Assembly (NCBI GenBank): GCA_947497475.1
Contig: CANMGS010000002.1
Span: forward strand, 496,001-560,000
Source of the DNA: an uncultured Amylibacter sp.
Lineage (GTDB): Bacteria; Pseudomonadota; Alphaproteobacteria; Rhodobacterales; Rhodobacteraceae
Direction of reading: 5' to 3'
Length of the DNA stretch: 64,000 bases
Both the position numbers and the translations under genes were made by a program. The notes under the pieces were generated by a model. That model saw only the letters and a list, made by a program, of their open reading frames with translations, had not been told where the DNA came from and searched no databases. Numbering within the stretch: the first letter of the stretch is position 1; each line of letters starts with the position of its first letter. Of the stretch, positions 17,119-27,995 are shown in pieces.

Positions 17119-20100
17119 TTAAGAAGCCAACAATGCTGCATTCCCACCAGCTGCAGTTGTATCGATACAGACGTGCCTTTCTAATGTGCATCGTTGTGCA
17201 ATGTCTCGCGCGTCAATCAAAGGGATCAATGCACCTGATCTTTCAGATAAGGCTGAACGCGCTTGAATATGCGCATCATCATCAGACCATAAAACCACAG
17301 CATCAATACCGTTTATATCTGCTAGGAGATTAAGCGGTAGTGTGCCAGATATACCTTCCGATGGGTCTGCATTTGGGGCGATAACGATAGGCTTGCAGCC
17401 TATGCCTTTTACTGCCGCTGATTGGATACGTGCCATTTCTAAAGTTGGCCCAAGGCATAATACTATTCCTCTCCCATAGCTCGATACAGTGTTTTTCTCT
17501 CCCGTAGGACCAGGCAGAACAGTGCTGTGTAGGGCAATACGTTCGGGGCGTGGGGTTTTGTTAATATATTGTTGTATAGCATCAAGACTTATCTTTGTTG
17601 GTGTATATGGAGCTGGGGTAGATGCATCAGGCGTTACAAATCGTGTCAGGTATTCTGGCCCGCCAGCTTTTGGACCTGTACCAGATAATCCTTCACCACC
17701 AAAGGGTTGTGAGCCAACTACAGCGCCAATCTGGTTTCGGTTTACGTACATATTGCCGACATTCAAACGATTGCACAGCATGTTTACAAAGCTATCAATT
17801 CGAGAATGAACACCAAAGGTTAAGCCATACTCAGATGCGTTTATAGCAGACACAACTTGATCAATTTCATCCGCTTTGTAAGTCGCGATATGCAGGACAG
17901 GGCCGAAAATTTCTTCTTCTAATTCTTCGATACCAGATACTTTGATTGCTGTTGGTTTGGCGAATGTACCATTTTGGGGTACATCAATTTGATAAAGTAT
18001 GCGTTTTTCTTTTGCGGCCTTAACAATATGCGCATTAATACCATCCAAGGCAGTTTGAGTGATTACAGGACCAATATCAGTACGCATATCCCATGGATCA
18101 CCAACTATTTGGGTTTCCATAGCACCATATAACATTTCTAAAAAATCTTCTGCTATATCCTCTTGAAGGTATAGCATGCGTAGCGCAGAGCATCTTTGGC
18201 CTGCTGATTGAAAAGTAGAGGCTACAATATCGCGAACGGCTTGTTCGGGTAGGGCCGTACTATCTACGATCATAGCGTTTAACCCACCAGTCTCGGCAAT
18301 TAAAGCCGACCGTGCATTACCAACTTCGGCCGCAGATTTATTAATATGCTGTGCGGTTGCTGTTGAACCAGTGAAACACACACCATCTGTGGTTGGCGAA
18401 GATACAAGAGTTGCGCCAACATCACGGCCTGAACCGATCAACAATTGTAAGGCAGTTCTGGGAACTCCAGCTTGATACAACAGTTGTACAGCGCGTGTCG
18501 CAATAATTGGTGTTGGTTCTGCAGGCTTTGCTAAAACCGCATTTCCAACAGAAAGTGCTGCCGCAATTTGGCCTGTGAAAATAGCCAGAGGAAAATTCCA
18601 AGGTGAGATACATGCAAATGTTCCAAGCGGTGCTTTATATGCGTGATGTATTGCTTGTGCAGAATAATATCGCAGAAAATCAACAGCTTCACGCAGTTCA
18701 GATACCGCGTCATTTATAGTTTTACCTGCTTCACGCGTTAAAATCGCAAATAGTTCACCAAAGTTTTCTTCATATAAATCTGCGGCATAGTTTAAAATCT
18801 CTGCGCGCTCAATTTGGGATGCAGCCCAAGGTTTTGCTGCTTTTATAGCATTTTCTGTATCTGTAGTTGATGCCAAGGTCACTGTGCCAAGTGATGTTAG
18901 GTCTGTTGGATTGTTGACGTTAAGCGTTTCGCCAGTAGGGGCGCCAGAAGCGAGTTGTGATGCGACATCCCAAGTTGCATCTGCAAATGGCAGGCGCGCT
19001 TTTTCTATGCGATCAAGCTCAGTGACATTGGTGAAATCAAACCCAATGGAGTTGGGACGCTCTGGTTGATATAAGTCTTGTGGTTTTGTCACAGCAATAT
19101 TTGCGTTGTCTTTGCTTTCTTCCCACGTTTCAAATGGGTCTTTAACAACATCTCTTGCGGGCACATTCTTATCAACAATCTGATTCACGAATGATGAATT
19201 GGCTCCGTTTTCCAAAAGGCGGCGCACTAAATAAGCAAGAAGATCATCATGAATACCCACCGGTGCATAGATCCGGCAAGGTATGTTAAATGCTTTTGTT
19301 ATATGATTGTATAAACCTTCACCCATTCCATAAAGTCTTTGAAATTCATACGTATTATCGGATTGGGCTATATCAAGAACCGTCTGCACACTGTGTGCAT
19401 TATGCGTAGCAAACTGCGGGTAAATACGATCATTCAAAGACAAGAGTTGTTCAGCACAAGCAATATAAGAAATGTCTGTTGCCGATTTTTTCGTATAAAC
19501 AGGAAAATCGGATATTCCATCAATTTGTGCGCGTTTGATTTCCGTATCCCAATAAGCGCCTTTAACCAAGCGAACCATAATCTTACGGTCTAGCTTTTTG
19601 GCAAGGGCATACAGCCAATCAATCGCAATTGGTGCGCGTCTTGAATAAGCTTGAATTACAACACCAAAGCCATCCCAACCCGCGAGACGATTGTCTGATA
19701 AAACGGCCTCGATGACATCTAAAGATAAGTCTAATCGATCAGCTTCTTCAGCATCAATGTTCAATCCCATATTTGCTTCTTTTGCTTTTAAAACAAGGTG
19801 CAATGTGCGTTGAACAAGGACATCCATCACCTGTTTTTTCTGGCGTAACTCATAACGTGGATGCAAGGCTGAAAGTTTTATTGAAATGCCTGGGTTTTTA
19901 CGGGCATCTGCATGTTTGCTTAAAGTTGCAAGGTAATCGATCGCATTAGCATATGATGTGACAAAACCTTTTGCGTCGCGGTCTGTAAGGGCGGCCTCAC
20001 CTAACATATCATAAGAATGCGTGTATCCTTCGGCTTCTCGTTTGGAGCCACGTTGAACAGCATTCTCGATTGTTTCCCCCAAAACAAATTGATTGCCCAT

Positions 20101-20598
20101 TTCTTTCATAGCCGCTTTTACTGCGCGTCTAATCACAGGTTCACCCACACGTTTTACAAGCTTGCCCATTGAACTGGTAATTCCAGTTTCTTCGTTCTCT
20201 TGCAAAACACGACCCGTCAGCATTAGCGCCCATGTGGATGCATTTACCAATGAACTGTCTGAATGACCGATATGTTTGCTCCAGCTTTGATCGGACAATT
20301 TGTCCTCGATTAAATCATCCATGGTTTTTGCATCGGGAACACGTAACAATGCTTCTGCAAGACACATCAAAGCGACACCTTCGCTGGTTGATAATCCGTA
20401 TTCTGCTAGGAACACTTCCATCAAGCCTGGGCTTTTCTGATTACGAATGTTTTCAACTATCTCGGCTGCCCGATTTACGGTTTCAGCGCGTGCATTGTCG
20501 TTCAAATCTACATCTTTTATAAGACGTTTTACACAGATGTTTTCATTTTCTAGGTGATACTTGCGTAATTTTTTGCGGATGTCAGAAAGAGAAGCCAT
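17119..20598 (-). CDS. putA: Bifunctional proline dehydrogenase / glutamate-semialdehyde dehydrogenase PutA
   Basis: 1159 residues. The N-terminal part has no ribbon-helix-helix DNA-binding domain. The proline dehydrogenase barrel (about 180-480) shows MVRLVKGAYWDTEIKRAQ and FQRLYGMGEGLY. The aldehyde dehydrogenase domain (about 560-1010) shows SPWNFPLAIFTGQ, AETGGLNAMIVDS and the catalytic Cys in SAGQRCSALRM. A further region of about 120 residues at the end matches the C-terminal domain of long non-regulatory PutA proteins. It oxidises proline to glutamate with FAD and NAD. Lacking the RHH domain it cannot repress itself; the divergent Lrp-family gene at 20744 is the probable regulator. Confidence 0.95.
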   Translation of the reverse strand: MASLSDIRKKLRKYHLENENICVKRLIKDVDLNDNARAETVNRAAEIVENIRNQKSPGLMEVFLAEYGLSTSEGVALMCLAEALLRVPDAKTMDDLIEDKLSDQSWSKHIGHSDSSLVNASTWALMLTGRVLQENEETGITSSMGKLVKRVGEPVIRRAVKAAMKEMGNQFVLGETIENAVQRGSKREAEGYTHSYDMLGEAALTDRDAKGFVTSYANAIDYLATLSKHADARKNPGISIKLSALHPRYELRQKKQVMDVLVQRTLHLVLKAKEANMGLNIDAEEADRLDLSLDVIEAVLSDNRLAGWDGFGVVIQAYSRRAPIAIDWLYALAKKLDRKIMVRLVKGAYWDTEIKRAQIDGISDFPVYTKKSATDISYIACAEQLLSLNDRIYPQFATHNAHSVQTVLDIAQSDNTYEFQRLYGMGEGLYNHITKAFNIPCRIYAPVGIHDDLLAYLVRRLLENGANSSFVNQIVDKNVPARDVVKDPFETWEESKDNANIAVTKPQDLYQPERPNSIGFDFTNVTELDRIEKARLPFADATWDVASQLASGAPTGETLNVNNPTDLTSLGTVTLASTTDTENAIKAAKPWAASQIERAEILNYAADLYEENFGELFAILTREAGKTINDAVSELREAVDFLRYYSAQAIHHAYKAPLGTFACISPWNFPLAIFTGQIAAALSVGNAVLAKPAEPTPIIATRAVQLLYQAGVPRTALQLLIGSGRDVGATLVSSPTTDGVCFTGSTATAQHINKSAAEVGNARSALIAETGGLNAMIVDSTALPEQAVRDIVASTFQSAGQRCSALRMLYLQEDIAEDFLEMLYGAMETQIVGDPWDMRTDIGPVITQTALDGINAHIVKAAKEKRILYQIDVPQNGTFAKPTAIKVSGIEELEEEIFGPVLHIATYKADEIDQVVSAINASEYGLTFGVHSRIDSFVNMLCNRLNVGNMYVNRNQIGAVVGSQPFGGEGLSGTGPKAGGPEYLTRFVTPDASTPAPYTPTKISLDAIQQYINKTPRPERIALHSTVLPGPTGEKNTVSSYGRGIVLCLGPTLEMARIQSAAVKGIGCKPIVIAPNADPSEGISGTLPLNLLADINGIDAVVLWSDDDAHIQARSALSERSGALIPLIDARDIAQRCTLERHVCIDTTAAGGNAALLAS

Positions 20599-20743
20599 AA
20601 TAAAATCCTGTGTTGAGTTAAACGCAGTATAACAAATATCTTAAAGTTTATTTTTCTTATTAATTATAAATATTAGATAAATTGTCTTTAAAGTTCGTTT
20701 TAAATGTGTTTTTTTATCTAAAAAATAAATGGTTTTGGTGAAT
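20599..20743. promoter_or_regulatory. Divergent putA-putR regulatory region
   Basis: 145 bases, very AT-rich (long T and A runs at 20640-20735), between the putA start and the Lrp-type regulator start. Both promoters and the PutR sites must lie here. No single clear operator can be picked by eye. Confidence 0.5.
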
Positions 20744-21178
20744 ATGGATGAGTTCGATCGAAAAATACTAACAGTTCTTGAAAAAAACGGGCGTATCACG
20801 ATTTCAGAGCTTTCTGATCGTGTTGGATTATCAAAGACGCCTTGCCAGGCGCGATTGAAAAAGATGATGGAAAACAAAACGATCCTAGGATTTAGGGCTG
20901 TAGTAAATCATGAAATCTTAGAACGTAGTCATATCGCTTTTACTGAAGTACGGTTAAATGATACGCGGGATGCTGCGTTAAAGGCGTTTAACGAAGCGGT
21001 AATGCAACTGCCTGAAGTAGAACAATGTCATATGATAGCAGGTCAATTTGATTATCTGCTAAAAGTACGCACCCAAAGTATCTCTGCGTATCGTATTGCT
21101 CTTGGTGAACGTATCTCTGCGTTACCATGTGTGGCGAGTACATCAACGCATGTGGTGATGGAGGCCGTGAAAGAGTAA
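20744..21178 (+). CDS. putR: Lrp/AsnC-family regulator, PutR-like
   Basis: 144 residues from the ATG at 20744 (MDEFDRKILTVLEKNGRITISEL); an ATG five codons earlier (20729) is in frame but has no ribosome-binding site. Residues about 1-60 form the AsnC-type helix-turn-helix (LSDRVGLSKTPCQARLKKM), and about 65-144 the RAM ligand-binding domain. It is divergent from putA with a 145-base shared region. PutR proteins of this family in purple bacteria activate putA with proline, and the context fits the same role here. Family firm; the specific role is inferred from position. Confidence 0.85.
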   Translation: MDEFDRKILTVLEKNGRITISELSDRVGLSKTPCQARLKKMMENKTILGFRAVVNHEILERSHIAFTEVRLNDTRDAALKAFNEAVMQLPEVEQCHMIAGQFDYLLKVRTQSISAYRIALGERISALPCVASTSTHVVMEAVKE

Positions 21179-21274
21179 TCAATAAACATCAGGAAAGCCG
21201 AAGCTATTTTCAGGAAAGCTGATTGCAGGGCATACTGTTGACGATTCTTATCTGAAACTTTAAGCAATTATACA

Positions 21275-21376
21275 CGCAGGGGGGGTCCGCTTTGGGACCT
21301 GAGAGGCTGACAGTGTATTTGCACAGTGACGCGACCCTTTGAACCTGACCCAGTTAAGACTGGCGTAGGAAGCAAG
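21275..21376 (+). promoter_or_regulatory. TPP riboswitch upstream of thiC
   Basis: The Thi-box signature is clear: GGGGGTCC...CTGAGAGG in the pyrimidine-sensing half, then ACCCTTTGAACCTGA and CCAGTTAAGACTGGCGTAGGAA at the 3' end. It sits about 100 bases before the thiC ATG in the right orientation. When thiamine pyrophosphate binds, it should lower thiC expression. The roughly 100-base linker to the ATG has no obvious T-tract terminator close to the aptamer, so control of translation initiation is the more likely mode. Confidence 0.95.
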
Positions 21377-21476
21377 TGATCGCATTGCACTTTAAAGCGG
21401 TCCAAGTGGGGAAACCCTGTCTGCCTATGTTCACTATATAACGGGTCTTTTTAAGTGGAAGCTTGAGGAGAGCTAA

Positions 21477-23282
<1,806 letters not shown>

Positions 23283-23309
23283 GCTTTAAGTTTCCATAAC
23301 AATAATAGG

Positions 23310-23341
23310 AAAGGGCTGATCGTATGATTGGCCCTTTTTTG
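23310..23341 (+). terminator. Intrinsic terminator after thiC
   Basis: AAAGGGC (23311-23317) and GCCCTTT (23332-23338) form a 7-bp stem that continues into a run of T residues, 28 bases after the thiC stop. A standard rho-independent terminator. Confidence 0.85.
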
Positions 23342-23440
23342 CTGACGAAAAATTGAACGGTTTACCCCAAGCAATTCTTTACACTATCTTGTGCGTGATT
23401 ACCGTATCGTTAAATACTTTAAACAAAGGATGATTGATCC

Positions 23441-23896
23441 ATGAATATTCTTAAAGCTGGAGTAATAGCTATGACAATGGCAACTGCCACACTCGCCAAC
23501 GCAGGCGAATTGATTGTAAAACAAAGCGCGCATTCTGTGGATGTAACGCTAGACCGTCTGACAGCAGCCATTGAAGGTGCTGGTGCGAAAGTGTTTGCAC
23601 GTGTTGACCACGCAAAAGGAGCTGCTTCTGTAGACCAAGACTTGCGCCCAACACAGATGTTGATGTTTGGTAACCCAAAATTGGGTACACCAGCAATGTT
23701 ACTTAGCCAAACTGCAGGCTTGGATCTGCCACTGCGCGTTGTGGCTTATGAAAATGAAGCAGGCGAAGTATTTGTAGCTTACCACCCACCATCAAGCCTA
23801 TCTAAAAATCATGGGCTTCCAGAGGATGCAGAAGTTATTGCAAAAATGACTGGTGCGCTGGATAAGCTGACAAATAAAGCGACAAGTGCTGAATAA
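23441..23896 (+). CDS. Exported DUF302 protein
   Basis: 151 residues with a signal peptide (about 1-21, ending TLANA), then a DUF302 domain: TLDRLTAAIEGAGAKVFARVDHAKGA, LMFGNPKLGTPAMLLSQTAGLDLPLRVVAYE and a C-terminal YHPPSSL stretch. The biochemical role of DUF302 is not settled. AAAGGATG before the ATG supports the start. It converges on a methyltransferase gene, 3 bases apart. Probably periplasmic. Confidence 0.8.
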   Translation: MNILKAGVIAMTMATATLANAGELIVKQSAHSVDVTLDRLTAAIEGAGAKVFARVDHAKGAASVDQDLRPTQMLMFGNPKLGTPAMLLSQTAGLDLPLRVVAYENEAGEVFVAYHPPSSLSKNHGLPEDAEVIAKMTGALDKLTNKATSAE

Positions 23897-23899
23897 GCT

Positions 23900-24382
23900 T
23901 TAAGCTTCGTTTCTATAAAAATGATAGCGGCCAGCAGGGATACCTTCTGGCCCTTTTATATGGGTGAACCCAATTAGAGGCTGGCACGATAAGATTATCG
24001 CATCAGGTGCCATAACCGCCTTAATCATAGGGCTTAGGCGTGCGGCTTCTGCTTCGTCTCGCTCTGTAACGCCTATACCAAAGTCATAATGCGCAAGTGA
24101 AATTTGCATGCCGCGTTTCTTCATCTCTGCAAACATATCTTCGGCTTCGCCTTGTAGGAAATCCTCTTTTGGTGGCACGCAAGAAGGATGACATTGTAAT
24201 TGGCGATCAATGACCCAAACGCGGCGATTGGTGACTTTTTCTCGTAGGTGATCATAACTGCGACCATTTCCAAGCCCGATTTCTAATGCATCACCAGCAA
24301 TGTCTTTGGTGGCTTCAATAGCCCATTCCAATCCGATTTTTTGTGCGGATAGGCGGCGCATCATGCTTTCAAGTCGGCTCAT
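23900..24382 (-). CDS. Small SAM-dependent methyltransferase-like protein
   Basis: 160 residues with a class I methyltransferase motif I (ALEIGLGNGRSYDHL, about residues 31-45) and a following acidic strand end (WVIDRQ). The later part (DAIILSCQPLIGF...PAGRYHFYRN) resembles the small S-adenosylmethionine methyltransferase family of alphaproteobacteria. The substrate is unknown. It lies 48 bases downstream of the deacetylase-like gene on the same strand, so it may be the last member of the glycan cluster, but its link to that cluster is only by position. Confidence 0.65.
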   Translation of the reverse strand: MSRLESMMRRLSAQKIGLEWAIEATKDIAGDALEIGLGNGRSYDHLREKVTNRRVWVIDRQLQCHPSCVPPKEDFLQGEAEDMFAEMKKRGMQISLAHYDFGIGVTERDEAEAARLSPMIKAVMAPDAIILSCQPLIGFTHIKGPEGIPAGRYHFYRNEA

Positions 24383-24430
24383 TTAGCTGTCCTTATTCGT
24401 TGGCTGTATATGGCATAAAGGGTTCTTAAG

Positions 24431-25171
24431 TTATCGGAAAGCCACAATCGGGGCTTTTCGCATTATTGTGAGGAATTGTTTTACAAAGTCCCAAATAGCA
24501 TCATCATGGATCAAATGATGGGTTAATAAACCAAAAGGTTCATCATTGTCTGTAAGTCCCAACCTACGGTCCTTTAATGCATTTGCGATGTTTGTAATTA
24601 ATGTATCACTTTGTATAAGTGATTTATCTATTTTCCATGATATCGGATCTATATGTGTATTGATTTGTTCTAGTTTTTCAATGTTGTATTTTGTGTTTCT
24701 AGGCAAATATGTTGATAAATTATCATATCCAATAGCTACTAAATGTTCCGACAGATCTGGATTGATACGATTCCATGGTGGAACAAACATTGATTTCATA
24801 CCTGACCCAAAAAGATCAGACATGCGATCAGCCCCCAAAATTAAATCTTGAATACTGTCTTCTATAGGGCGGTTTGAACCAAATTCTGCGTTTTTTTGGT
24901 CAACTGGTGAATGGCTTTCGTGTGACCATCCATGCGTTACGGGGATAATGTAAGGCGTTTGTGAAATACGATCACGTAATTCTTTTGTTGCGAATTTTGG
25001 AATGATTGCCAGATGCACAGGGATATCATTATCGGTTGCAATGCCGATAAGCTGTTCAAGCTGTGCCGTCGGTTCAATCGCATCGTCATCACGCCACCAT
25101 AATGGAAGCGTCATATGTGCATCGTGCCAAAGCTCTATTTCTGCTTCTACTGGGCGCCAATCAATCTGCAT
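24431..25171 (-). CDS. Polysaccharide deacetylase-like protein
   Basis: 246 residues. Motifs of the NodB/carbohydrate esterase 4 fold are visible: LWWRDDDA (metal and base Asp residues, about 24-31), a HGWSHESH metal-binding His pair near residue 79, and FVPPWNRI, which matches the arginine/proline motif 3. No signal peptide is seen, so it may act in the cytoplasm on a nucleotide- or lipid-linked sugar. The ATG at 25171 overlaps the upstream glycosyltransferase stop by translational coupling, with GGAAC just upstream. The substrate is unknown. Confidence 0.7.
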   Translation of the reverse strand: MQIDWRPVEAEIELWHDAHMTLPLWWRDDDAIEPTAQLEQLIGIATDNDIPVHLAIIPKFATKELRDRISQTPYIIPVTHGWSHESHSPVDQKNAEFGSNRPIEDSIQDLILGADRMSDLFGSGMKSMFVPPWNRINPDLSEHLVAIGYDNLSTYLPRNTKYNIEKLEQINTHIDPISWKIDKSLIQSDTLITNIANALKDRRLGLTDNDEPFGLLTHHLIHDDAIWDFVKQFLTIMRKAPIVAFR

Positions 25172-25173
25172 TA

Positions 25174-26310
25174 TCAAGTTCCAACTATTTTTGCGGCGAT
25201 CTGAACGGTCTCGCTTGCACCATCAAATGCTGCGTTCGGTGGTGCGAAACGGCCAGATTCTGTGACAGTTTTGATTGATTTTAAAAGCGCTTCTGCTGTC
25301 ATGTTTTGACTGGTTACAACATTAAATGAAGGGTGTTTGGCAAGGCTACTTGCACGTAAAGTTTGTTCGACCTCGCCACCATCATCAAAAGGAATGAGAA
25401 CACTTGGGCATCCCGACTGCATTAGATCAAGGGCAGTGTTATACCCACACATGCTGATCGAACATGACGCATGGAATAAAAGTTGCCTAAAGTCGGTACG
25501 TGCGCGTTCAATTATGATGTTCGTGCTTTTTGTAAGGTTTTGTAATCGTTTGATTTCACTTTCTGAATTGCCGCCAGCAACCAACAAGCGCCATTGTTGG
25601 GTTATATCCAGACCGGCTGCATCAATTGCGCATTCAAAAAGGGTTGTTCCAACTGACCCGCCGCCAGCACTTACAATAATTTCATCTGTTCCTGCTTTAT
25701 TGGGATGTGGCCCTGCCGCTGGTGGTGCAACAAAACCAGTGTAATGCAATTTACGGGATAGCATTTCTGATACAGGCCAACTTTGGTCAAGCGGCGTTGT
25801 GTCTGCATCAGAATGTACCAAAACACCATCATAGTATTGATTGATAATCGTGTCTGTTTTTATTGCTTTTTCAGGTTTCGAAGGTGGGGCAAGGATGTCG
25901 CGTATAGAGCACAGGATTTTACAATGTTTTGTTTGGGCTTTTGCTGCTTCTAAGAGCGATAGAAATTCTGCGCGTAGAACGCGGCGACCAAATGGAAAAA
26001 GTTCGGTTATCAGAACATCTGGTCTAACAGTATTTAATATATCAACCATGTTTTGGCTGCGACGTATAAGATATTCGGCGTCTGCAATCTCATTTTCAGG
26101 TGTTAATAGTGTTGTGAAATTTGTTCCATCAGAACGCAGAGGGAGGAGTTGACGAAAATCAATTCCGGTGGTGTTGAGGTGGGGTGCGAGCATACCACCG
26201 CTAAGAAGAGTCACTTTGTGATCGGCTTTCACGAAGGCATGGGCAAGCGTTAAGGCGCGACTTAAATGGCCTGTCCCCAAAAGATGTGTGACGCTGATTA
26301 GAACATGCAT
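25174..26310 (-). CDS. GT-B glycosyltransferase, MurG/COG4671-like
   Basis: 378 residues. The N-terminal segment LISVTHLLGTGHLSRALTLA has the GxGH loop of MurG-type GT-B enzymes. The C-terminal half shows ISMCGYNTALDLMQSGCPSVLIPF, the donor-nucleotide-binding region. It shares motifs with the first gene of the cluster (29231-30448), such as IRDIL and H-W/Y-TG, so the two are paralogues. The start follows GAGG, 8 bases upstream, and lies 2 bases after the phosphatase stop. Acceptor and donor unknown. Confidence 0.75.
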   Translation of the reverse strand: MHVLISVTHLLGTGHLSRALTLAHAFVKADHKVTLLSGGMLAPHLNTTGIDFRQLLPLRSDGTNFTTLLTPENEIADAEYLIRRSQNMVDILNTVRPDVLITELFPFGRRVLRAEFLSLLEAAKAQTKHCKILCSIRDILAPPSKPEKAIKTDTIINQYYDGVLVHSDADTTPLDQSWPVSEMLSRKLHYTGFVAPPAAGPHPNKAGTDEIIVSAGGGSVGTTLFECAIDAAGLDITQQWRLLVAGGNSESEIKRLQNLTKSTNIIIERARTDFRQLLFHASCSISMCGYNTALDLMQSGCPSVLIPFDDGGEVEQTLRASSLAKHPSFNVVTSQNMTAEALLKSIKTVTESGRFAPPNAAFDGASETVQIAAKIVGT

Positions 26311-26312
26311 CG

Positions 26313-26891
26313 TTAACGAACCTCTAAGCGAATAGGGGCTGGATCAAGAATGTGTACCCCGTCTTTTATTTCAAGGGTATATAAGCGGTTGCGTTTTACT
26401 TTAAAGGGTGCGGGCCCTTTGAAATTCCAATCATAAGCTTTTGCGAGGATCATGCGCATAATGCCTATGTGACAAACGGCAATCGTATCCGTTTTTAAGT
26501 TCATGACCCATGGTGCAATGCGATCCCAAACTTCTTGTGGGCTTTCACCGTGAGGAGGGCGATAATCCCAGCCCCAATCTTCTATATCGCGAAATCCAGA
26601 ATCTGGGTCAGCTTTGAGGTCAATGCCACGTAACCCTTCCCAATCACCCCAGTTCATTTCGATAAGGCATGGAATAAGTTCAGCTGGCCGATCGGCGATT
26701 ATTTTTGCTGTTTGTTTGGCGCGTGTTAAAGGGCTTGCGACCAGATTTGTTGATTGCCATTCAAGCGGCAGCTTATAGCCCTGTAATTCTTTGATTGCAT
26801 CTGGATCAAGATCGATATCTGTGCGGCCTTGGATTTTTCCTGCGCGGTTCCATGGGGTATGACCATGTCGGATAAGAGCTAGTTTTGTCAT
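26313..26891 (-). CDS. Histidine phosphatase (phosphoglycerate mutase/CobC-like)
   Basis: 192 residues. The RHG motif LIRHGHTPWNRAGKIQGR opens the protein, with the second-half LVASPLTRAKQTAKI and the catalytic-His segment TIAVCHIGIMRMIL. The start (MTKLALIRHGH) overlaps the upstream glycosyltransferase stop by 4 bases (ATGA). Such phosphatases act on sugar phosphates, nucleotides or cobalamin precursors. Inside a glycan operon a sugar-phosphate or lipid-phosphate substrate is a reasonable guess. No cob genes lie nearby. Confidence 0.8.
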   Translation of the reverse strand: MTKLALIRHGHTPWNRAGKIQGRTDIDLDPDAIKELQGYKLPLEWQSTNLVASPLTRAKQTAKIIADRPAELIPCLIEMNWGDWEGLRGIDLKADPDSGFRDIEDWGWDYRPPHGESPQEVWDRIAPWVMNLKTDTIAVCHIGIMRMILAKAYDWNFKGPAPFKVKRNRLYTLEIKDGVHILDPAPIRLEVR

Positions 26892-27985
26892 GGTTTTAGT
26901 CCGATCAATGGCAGTAAAACAGACCATAGTTTTTTAGCTGCAGCGGGCTGTAGGTGTGTGTTTTCTATATATTCTAGGCCTGCTTGGCTATGCATTTGCC
27001 AGTGTGCCTCATCGGTTAATAATTTGTCTATAGCTTGGGCCATGTGATTGGGGGCGTCTATTGAATTTAGCTCAACCGCTGGATTGATTACATCACGTAC
27101 ACCTGGTCTATTTTGCGCTATGATCGGTAATCCTGCTGCTTGGGCTTCTAAATAAACCATTCCAAACGCTTCTTCGACACCAGGCCAAAGAAGTGCTGAT
27201 GCGGAGGTATATTGTGTTTTCAGGTCTGCTTTACCGAGCTGCCCTAGAAATGAAACACTATCCTTATGACTCTGAAATATAGATTTTATTTCGGTTTCTA
27301 TTGGCCCGCTACCTACGATGTTTAAATGCCAATCTTTCGTTTCAAGGTAATGAAGCACTTCCGCAATGATTTTATATGATTGTGATTTTGCGCCTTCACG
27401 CATCATTCCCACTGACAAAAGTGTATTCTCGTGTGGTTTTAAGCGGCTTTGAACCGTTAGACTTTTCTGTTCTAAAAATGGAGCTAAATGGATGATTTTT
27501 TGCTCTTTGGTTTTATACGTATCTAAAGCTACCTTATCTTGCTGCGTGAAATAAAAGATAACATCAGCCTGATCGCATGCATATTCCGCCCGTTCTGCAA
27601 ATTCCGCCCATTGTCCAGTTAGCCGTTTCTTAGAACGTGTTGCTTCCAATAAAACATAGGGAATGCCCAGAGCTTTAGAAACGATTGGGCCAATTAAATC
27701 TGGGGCTTTATAATAATTATGATAAGTGACCCATATGGCCCAATCTTCTTTGCAGCCTTGTTTAATGAGCTTATCAGTTTCAATTGCTGCCTGTGTAATC
27801 AAGTTGTGTTGCTTGTTTTTATCCCCATTGCCGTCATAAATACGCAGATCTGATACAAGTGTGGACTGTAGTCCATATTTGTTTTCATTAAGCAATCTCA
27901 AAAGGCTACGTGCAATTTCCCGATCACCAGAGGGGGTTGGGTGCGTCGGTGATTTCATTGGGGCGTAAAAGGCAATGGATTGCAT
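26888..27985 (-). CDS. Glycosyltransferase family 4-like protein
   Basis: 365 residues of GT-B type. The N-terminus SIAFYAPMKSPTHPTPSGDREIARSL fits the acceptor side. The C-terminal domain has LSVGMMREGAKSQ, VGSGP, VSFLGQLG and the donor-site EAFGMVYLEAQAAGLPIIAQ with the EX7E pattern. Cytoplasmic and probably membrane-associated. It precedes the phosphatase with a 4-base overlap and follows the next glycosyltransferase after 10 bases. Sugar and acceptor unknown. Confidence 0.8.
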   Translation of the reverse strand: MQSIAFYAPMKSPTHPTPSGDREIARSLLRLLNENKYGLQSTLVSDLRIYDGNGDKNKQHNLITQAAIETDKLIKQGCKEDWAIWVTYHNYYKAPDLIGPIVSKALGIPYVLLEATRSKKRLTGQWAEFAERAEYACDQADVIFYFTQQDKVALDTYKTKEQKIIHLAPFLEQKSLTVQSRLKPHENTLLSVGMMREGAKSQSYKIIAEVLHYLETKDWHLNIVGSGPIETEIKSIFQSHKDSVSFLGQLGKADLKTQYTSASALLWPGVEEAFGMVYLEAQAAGLPIIAQNRPGVRDVINPAVELNSIDAPNHMAQAIDKLLTDEAHWQMHSQAGLEYIENTHLQPAAAKKLWSVLLPLIGLKP

Positions 27986-27995
27986 ATCTATTGCC

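Noticed and set aside
26313-26891. Cobalamin phosphatase CobC
   Set aside because: The motif fits the superfamily, but no cobalamin genes are near and the gene is coupled to glycosyltransferases on both sides.
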